Below the pieces are notes generated by a model, which ran no database searches, was not told where the DNA came from, and worked only from the letters and a program-made list of their open reading frames with translations. Shown in pieces: positions 57,714-64,000 of a stretch of DNA of 64,000 nt; position 1 is the stretch's first letter, and every line of letters starts with the position of its first letter. Made by a program: the position numbers and the translations under genes. The stretch lies in assembly GCF_021730395.1 (NCBI RefSeq), contig NC_069373.1:49070501-49134500 (forward strand). The letters are read 5' to 3'. The DNA is from Mercenaria mercenaria. Its lineage: Eukaryota; Mollusca; Bivalvia; Venerida; Veneridae.

Positions 57714-58598
57714 ATTATGCAGTATACCATCGCACTTTGAATGGGATGTTTTAAAATAATTTTCAAATTGTACAAATATGACATTAGTGTGCATTGTTTT
57801 AGAAATTCCTAAATCGTTTCCTTATAACCAAATGTAGATTTTGTCATGTGTCATTTTGAAGACGAGTGTATGACCCGTTTCAAAAAGGTTAGAATATTCA
57901 TTTTTGAATGTTATATAATATAATGGGTGATTTTGTTTTAAAGCACCCTTGACTTAACGTATGTTTTACTGTAAAATGCAACTTTGCACTTATAACTTGG
58001 AGTTGTTAGACCTTAAGGTAGTGGAATTTATTCTAAATTACTGTATAATAGAGTTTTCTTTAGTTCGAAGCTTGGTGGAGGGGGTTGGCGGAGAAGCTTG
58101 CTGGATGGGCTTAGCTGAGGGGATTGATAATGCACATTTAATTACCTACGTGGACATATTTTTGTTTGTTTGTGCTTCAAAGGGATCTTCTGATAAATTT
58201 GTATAGATGCTCTTCGATAAAGATCAAAATCTATTGAATAAATTAAGAAATTATTCTGCCAATTAATATATCCGAAATATGTTTTTTTTTCCGTATTTCA
58301 GTAAGCATTATTCCGTTTTGCTACTACATTAGTTTCAGGAGATTTGGACATTTGATTTTTGTCTGATCGTGCCAAGTACATAATTTAGGGAAGAGTTAAT
58401 TTTTCTCATGTGAATATCTGACAGTTTACGAGCTAGCACAAAGTCATTTTTATAAACACGGCAGTGTAATGAGGTAAATTGTCATTCAATTAATTTAAAA
58501 CGTTTGGACAACTAGACTCTTTGCTTCAACTGTGTTATAGGTATTATTCTAATAGAGTGCTCTGCCATTTGGATATTTAAGAAATAATAAGTTCCCAT

Positions 58599-58708
58599 GT
58601 GTGATTTATCGTAGAGTAACCCGTGTTTTGAGTTCTTATGCGAAAGAATATATCACTCAGGCCGTACATAAGAACGAAAAACTCTGGTTATTCTACGATA
58701 AATCACAC
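58599..58708. repeat. Inverted repeat, ~45-bp arms
   Basis: gtgtgatttatcgtagagta... on the left matches the inverse ...ttctacgataaatcacac on the right with a few mismatches; the loop is about 20 nt. No gene overlaps. Confidence 0.8.
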
Positions 58709-58829
58709 TTTGAAACTTGTTATTTCGATTTGAAACAACGTACAGTGTTAAGAAAGGGTAACTATTTTTTACGCTCTGAACTACACTTCGTGCTACGCAC
58801 CTAGATCTGGTTGTTGAAATTTCCTCCCA

Positions 58830-59400
58830 TAAATCTGTAAAAGTTGCAGATCCATTTCATAAAACTTTGCACGCAGTGTATAAATGGAAACGCCAAAACA
58901 CGATGCGCGCGCAGCACAGTTCAAAGGTGGTTTAGGTTAAAGGTCAGTAATTCAAATCCTTCTTTGTTTCATATAAAAAACGACAACTTCAGATCGTCTT
59001 TACGTATCTTTAGAGAACATCACTTTTTCCTACACCTATTTTTCATGGAAGTTCTATCACAAATTAACGAAAAAATGAAAAGAAAATAGGGGGTGATGTA
59101 GTTCCTAGTGAAATGCCAGTCAGTTGTGGTCTGCTACCCTAAAAATGGCGCATATTTGCTCTCGTCCGCGCAATAAACACCTACTTCCGGTTTCGATCTG
59201 CAAAACTTGCCATGTGGGGTGTATGAACATGAAAACCGTCTCATTTCATGCAGAATGTATTCTAGTAGTGAAAAATGGTGATTAAAGCACTCGTTCTACA
59301 CGAATTTGCGCAAAAAATGGGAAAATTAGGATCTATTTATTATGGACTTCTTTCGACTACACCACGGAAGCACATTTTCGACCGAATTACTGACCTTATT
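58830..59400. repeat. Unclassified dispersed repeat remnant
   Basis: The end (ctacaccacggaagcacatt, ttcgaccgaatt) matches inverse sequence within the 990-bp TIR element at about 41398-41450. The middle (aaaatgaaaagaaaataggg) resembles the start of the direct repeats at 52885. No coding character. Confidence 0.45.
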
Positions 59401-61257
59401 CCTTTATTGCAGAATAACCCGAGATAGATTTTGCTCTACATGTATGCAGGTTATTTGCTGGTCGTGTTGGAATAGTAAATAAAATGCTTTTAAAAAGCCA
59501 ATTGATTACAAATATTAATTCCCTTGCTACAAGTAAAGGCTTTGGAAAAGATCGGGCAGTGCTCCATTAGGATGCAAACTAATTTTTTTGACAAATTTAT
59601 TTAAAGTAAAATCAAGATACAATATTATAAACATCTGTGTAGCAGTCCAAAAAAAAAACATCTGGCTATAAAGTTTGGTCTGCTCACATGAGTTCTAGAC
59701 TCGGGACTATATATGGATAACGTGTTTGTGAATACACAAAAATGCGCTGCTATGAATATTTATTGCCAACGACAGTAACTGTGGCTTCCACCATCAATTC
59801 TTATTTCAAATGCCTATGCTTTGTGCCGGGAAAGTGAGGCACATCCATGTTTTAGCTATCATAGTTAGTGGATTATGAAAATTATGAATCAGTAATATGG
59901 GTAAAGACTTGAATATTAGTATTGGATATGGTTTATATAGGTGGATGAAGAATAATGCCTACAACAACTAGACTACGGAAGTCGACAACTGATTAACTAC
60001 AATAGTACGACTACAGAGGACAATACGGGACATGCATAACATAAACATGTTGAGAACATAAACTACGGACTATGTATACTTGACCCTGCGGCATCTGTAT
60101 TTTTATCAGATATGATGTTAAGATATTTGATACATGACCAAGGGGTGCTACTATTTCTTTATTTTTTGAGCTATGATAAGGATCCTAATCTGAAGTGCCT
60201 AAGTCTAAGACTTGCAAATATACTATGTTAAATGTCCTTGGTTTACCTTCAGTGCTGATGAGACCTATTTTACCGGTGTCTGAGACATATAACTATTCTC
60301 TGACTTCTTTTCCCCTATTATTCGTGACAAACAGTTTCCATATGACTTATATGACGGGTTAAACAATGTCAGGGATCAGACAAAGCACTAAATTTTTTTA
60401 AAGTCAAAACATACGACCAGTGATGCAGAGTTGAACCTCCTACAGGCTGGAACTACTTGTACTTGATTTACCTTTTTACTGAATTTCATTTCAGATGGTT
60501 TTTATAACTACAACGTACGAGTAATATCATATCATCTTTCATCCTTCTAGTATATTTGAAAACAAATATGTAACAGCCATTCAATTCAAAAAGATATACG
60601 AGTTATCATTGAAAGCACGAAGAAAACTATAAATTTCGTCATTTGTCTCTCGTTATGAATGTTGGGACTCTAAAATTATCTCTTTTTGTACCTATTGAAA
60701 ATTACGCATAAAACGTGCATGTTTAGAATAATTCTTTTAAGACTACTTGCATTCCATTGTCATCAAGCATTGTTAGTGTTCACAAATATGAATTTCATTT
60801 TGATAAAGTAAGAAGATTACAATCGCACATTTATCAGAGAATTTAGCACGATCTATTTTAAACTAACAACATATGACTGTTCTCTACAAAGCATATCTGA
60901 GATTATAAATCAAACATTCTCCTTTTGATTAAATTGTATTAAAATATGTTCACATAACAAAAAAGGATGAATATTTTAGTTTTATATCTTATTCAATACT
61001 GAATTAAAATTTTAACATCACATAGGACAGACATTAACTTAACGTGACTAAACAAATACAATGTTAGTTCTTTATCTCATAACATTTTTTGTCACAAGAG
61101 TTTTAATGCGGAAGATTTAGTTTTCTAAAAGATTAATATGTTGATCTCTTAATTGTGTATAGCTCTCGTCAAATGTAGGCAGAGCTTTTGCAGTATTTTC
61201 AAAGATTAAAAAAATCTTGAAAAACACCCGTTTTAAGATAAATACTTTAAATTTCAG

Positions 61258-61465
61258 ATACAACGTGAAATACTTTTGCAAATTATGAAGGAAGATATTT
61301 TGCCAGTTCTACGTTCTGAAATGGGTGATATTGTTGAGGAGAAGATTAGAAAAGTAATGAAGGAAGCAGAAAACCATAACTTCCAGGAAACTTCATGCAG
61401 CAGATTGCAAGGCGAACATGACGAGTCTTCAGTATCAACACAGTGTTGGAGGCATACACGTGGGG
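61258..61465 (+). CDS. Third CARD-family locus, linker exon
   Basis: It begins after an aaatttcag acceptor in phase 0 and ends at TGGGG|GTAAAG in phase 1, the same phases as the linker exons of genes 1 and 2. The start (MKEDILPVLRSEMGDIVEEK then IRKVMKEAE) is very close to gene 1 (KEDIIPVLRSEIEDIIEEKI). It is shorter (69 codons). Expected next exons with the CARD were not found up to 64000, so they lie beyond the window or are lost. Confidence 0.75.
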
Positions 61466-61869
61466 GTAAAGCATTCTTTACAGTGAACAGTAATATTAGT
61501 CTTGCTATTTTTCAAAGAAATAATTATACCAATTATTTTCGTAAGGATGGCAGAATAATCAATACATTTGCGACATGTTATTGTAGATTTGTTATTTTTG
61601 GAAATCTGGATAGTCAGCAGTCATATTTGCTTGCTAGTAGTTCTTTCTTCAAAGCTTGCTACTGTTTTTTACTTAATGGTGCCTAACATTCGCGACTGTT
61701 TTGAATTCGCATGAAGTTATGTTCGCAAATATTTTAATATACCCAATGTGCAGTCTGTAGCTTAATGCCAACATCCGCATGTCCAGAACACGTCAGCTCG
61801 GCTCTGTTAGCTACTAATAACATACAGATTACAGGACAAAATTCTGACCCTTACCTGTAAGTCTCTGCG

Positions 61870-62120
61870 TGGTAATTCCCTAATCTGTATAATAGTAAAA
61901 GACATGATAGAAGAATGCAAACAGGCTTGAAACCTAAGATCAAAAGACACTGTGTCGTTAGTTACTCGGAAACACGGACCGTGATGAACAGCAACCGAAA
62001 CTTTGTGTTTACTGCTCCAAGTAAATGGAATTCTCTCCCTTTCTCCGAAAAAGATTAAAGATGCTGATATTCTGGTGACTGCTTTTAAATGTTTGATAAA
62101 TACCCATTTCAGTTTATAAC
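61870..62120 (+). pseudogene. LINE 3' coding remnant
   Basis: The plus strand reads NRNFVFTAPSKWNSLPFSE and ADILVTAFKCLINTHF, the usual end of CR1/Jockey-type ORF2. No RT core remains. Confidence 0.6.
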
Positions 62121-62346
62121 GTTTCGCGAAGATTTATATCTTACCCTGTTTTTCTTATTTGGTTAATGTCAGTGATTTAAGGTTTGTCTACTGTAAAGCA
62201 CGTATGAATGTGGTGTAACAAAATGATAATAATCAGAAGCGTAGCTTAACCCATTTCAAGTTACTCCGGGAGAGAGTGTAGGAGGGGGTTCTGCGCATAT
62301 GACATTATTGTAAGTAGATATATAAACGATTGCTCCTACTAACATT

Positions 62347-63039
62347 TCAGTGACTCGTTCTTCTGACGCTATTCCTTCTTACGTGCTGCTCCAACCCGTT
62401 CATTTGGTACTCAATATAATTAATTCTCTCTTTGCTATCCCTGATCATATAAAAGAGCTTTGGTTTCTTTTTTAACAGTTTTCTATTTTCCTCCGCAATT
62501 TTTAAATTATCTATTTCAACTTTCCTTTCACTATCTTTCGATTTCAGTCTTGCAATTTCTGCACCTGATAACTTTATTTTTGATTTGACATTTCTGATAT
62601 CATCATAGTTCTTGTCCAATTCTAACTTTATCTCTGTTCCTATCTCAGCTTTAAGATTTTCCAACTTGTTATTCAAAAAGTCTTCACTTACCAAGCTCCG
62701 AAGTCTCTTATCCAGAGCACTCTCAATGTACGCTTTTTGGAGGCTAGCTGGTTGAATTTTTTGTCTAAACAGATGACTATAGTAAGCAACTTATGCATAG
62801 TTGGCTCTTTATGCTCACTTTCTTCTTTCTGGATCTGACCTATCATCTCGTTAATTTTCATTTGTTTGTAACTTTTGTCACTTTTCTCGTCTTTGTCGTT
62901 TTTTCTCTTTCCTATCTCTGATTTCTTTTTCTCCCTTAACATGTAAATCAATGTTCACTGACGACACTATATTTTCCTCCCTTAAGGAGGCACCCTTACT
63001 GCTACCACTATCCCTGGAACCCTCTCTAGTCTTAGGCAT
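62347..63039 (-). pseudogene. L1/Tx1-like LINE ORF1 fragment
   Basis: From ATG at 63039 (MPKTREGSRDSGSSKG) a highly charged coiled-coil protein runs leftward with one or more frameshifts to about 62347. The C-terminal part reads KERINYIEYQMNGLEQHVRR followed by NSVR, the LE(N/Q)..RRN.VRI signature at the end of the L1 ORF1p coiled coil. The RRM part is missing. It could pair with the Tx1-like ORF2 type at 42627-44450. Confidence 0.7.
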
Positions 63040-63369
63040 TTTTACACTCAAACAGATCTATTATTTAAAGTCCACTTTTAAAAATCCTACTTTGGCTATC
63101 CAACTACATGTACACAGATGAATGTTTACATCGCGAACCGGTTTTATTACATTTCAATATAGACCTCCATTTTCAATTGTTCGTAGTACTGGTTTTCCGT
63201 CGCAGTAAAACAGCTTTCAGTTTTAAGAAACGTAGAAGACTTACATCGTTATTACCATCCAGAACACTTTATAAACTGTATATTGAATTTTATGACTGAA
63301 CAACGTCCGCAAAACACTTAAATTTACATTTTTATCTTGCTGACCACAACGTGTCTTATCTCATACACG

Positions 63370-64000
63370 CGACCTTGACCTTCCAAATGAGGGGTATATT
63401 GTTTTGCTGATGTCGGTCGGTCGATCGGCCTGTCAGCCGGTCGGTCGGTCCGTAGACTAATCGGTTTCTGGATGATAACTCGAGAGTCTAGGATCATGAA
63501 AGTTGATATGAAAATTGGACACGATCATCAGTTGACCCCTATTGATTTTGAGATCAATAAGTCAAAGATCAAGGTAAAAGTGACCCGGAACAGCTAAACG
63601 GTTTTCGGACGATATCTTGAGAACGCTTGGGCCTAAGATCACGAAACTTAATAGAAAGATTGATCATGACAGCAAATGACCCCTTTTGATTTTGAAATCA
63701 GTAGGTGAAAGGTCAAAGTCACAGTTACCGGAACAGTTAAACCGTTTCCGGACGATAACTTGAGAACGCTTGGGCCTAGGATCACGAAACTTAATACGGA
63801 AATTGATGAAGGGGGTGTATTGTTTTGCTGATGTTTGTCTCTTGGTCTGTCGGTCCGTAGACCAATCGGTTTCCGAATGATAACTCAAGTAGGTCAAGGT
63901 CACAGGGGCGCAAACCTTGAAAACCATTTCTGCTCAATAACTTGAGAACCACTTGACTCAGAATCTTCAGACTTAGTAGCATGATTGGATTTACCAAGTA
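63370..64000. repeat. Dispersed repeat with (GGTC)n and ~200-bp tandem units
   Basis: It contains gtatattgttttgctgatgt, ggtcggtcggtc strings and units with tttccggacgataacttgag, aacgcttgggcctaggatca. A second start (gtgtattgttttgctgatgt) is at 63815, so at least two copies abut. It runs off the window. Confidence 0.75.

Larger units (their letters stand above)
57109..61257 (+). other. Intron of the third CARD-family locus, rich in foldback elements
   Basis: 4.1 kb containing the TIR element at 57168-57713, the hairpin at 58599-58708, and a repeat at 58830-59400. From 59400 to 61257 nothing was recognised. Confidence 0.5.

Noticed and set aside
57961-58206. 81-codon plus-strand frame in the third-locus intron
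   Set aside because: No splice, composition or family support.
62347-63039. Charged coiled-coil frame as a host gene
   Set aside because: Its composition and the terminal LEQ..RRNSVR pattern are those of LINE ORF1, and the frame is broken.

Overview
The window looks like nuclear DNA of a bivalve mollusc, most likely a heterodont (venerid-type) clam. This is inferred from AT-rich sequence, short exons with GT-AG introns, and very dense repeats of kinds I associate with clam genomes: palindromic ~235-bp foldback MITEs, repeats that begin with an 'aagagggtcatgatga' type end, tRNA-Ser-derived SINEs, and CR1/Jockey-like and Tx1/L1-like LINEs. No species can be fixed from sequence alone. Most of the window is transposon-derived; host coding sequence is only a few kilobases.

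The main host content is a small family of CARD-type adaptor genes. Gene 1 (minus strand, 13038-18335) can be read from four exons as about 677 residues: an N-terminal exon with a textbook CRIB (Cdc42/Rac-binding) motif, a helical linker exon, one large exon with a CARD followed by a second death-fold-like domain, and a Ser/Thr-rich tail. Gene 2 (minus, 20866-23491, with a candidate first exon at 32366-32521) is a tandem paralogue with the same exon order and intron phases (0, 1, 0) but no visible CRIB motif. A third, plus-strand locus (56839-57108 and 61258-61465, running off the window) has the CRIB-type first exon, here with two CRIB-like repeats, and the linker exon, again with phases 0 and 1. 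The inferred role is an innate-immune or cytoskeletal adaptor family linking Rho GTPases to CARD assembly. I know of no standard family with this layout, so it is the best candidate for an undescribed system here.

Other host sequence: an unrecognised basic, Ser-rich exon (3202-3644, minus), and scattered plus-strand exons of an ABCG-type half transporter (46088-54893) whose ATPase part is not visible.

Layout: 1-7.4 kb repeats, the Ser-rich exon and a deleted mariner; 7.4-10.9 kb a decayed PHD/endonuclease/RT LINE; 11-13 kb MITE and 3' flank of gene 1; 13-18.9 kb gene 1; 19-23.5 kb gene 2 core; 23.5-32.4 kb gene 2 long intron with a LINE fragment and a ~4-kb element carrying about 20 tandem ~155-bp units; 32.5-37 kb candidate promoter, MITEs, SINE and a second tandem-repeat element; 37-44.9 kb a three-level nest of transposons; 45-55 kb ABCG exons among repeats; 55-64 kb the third CRIB locus, foldback elements, LINE remnants and repeats.
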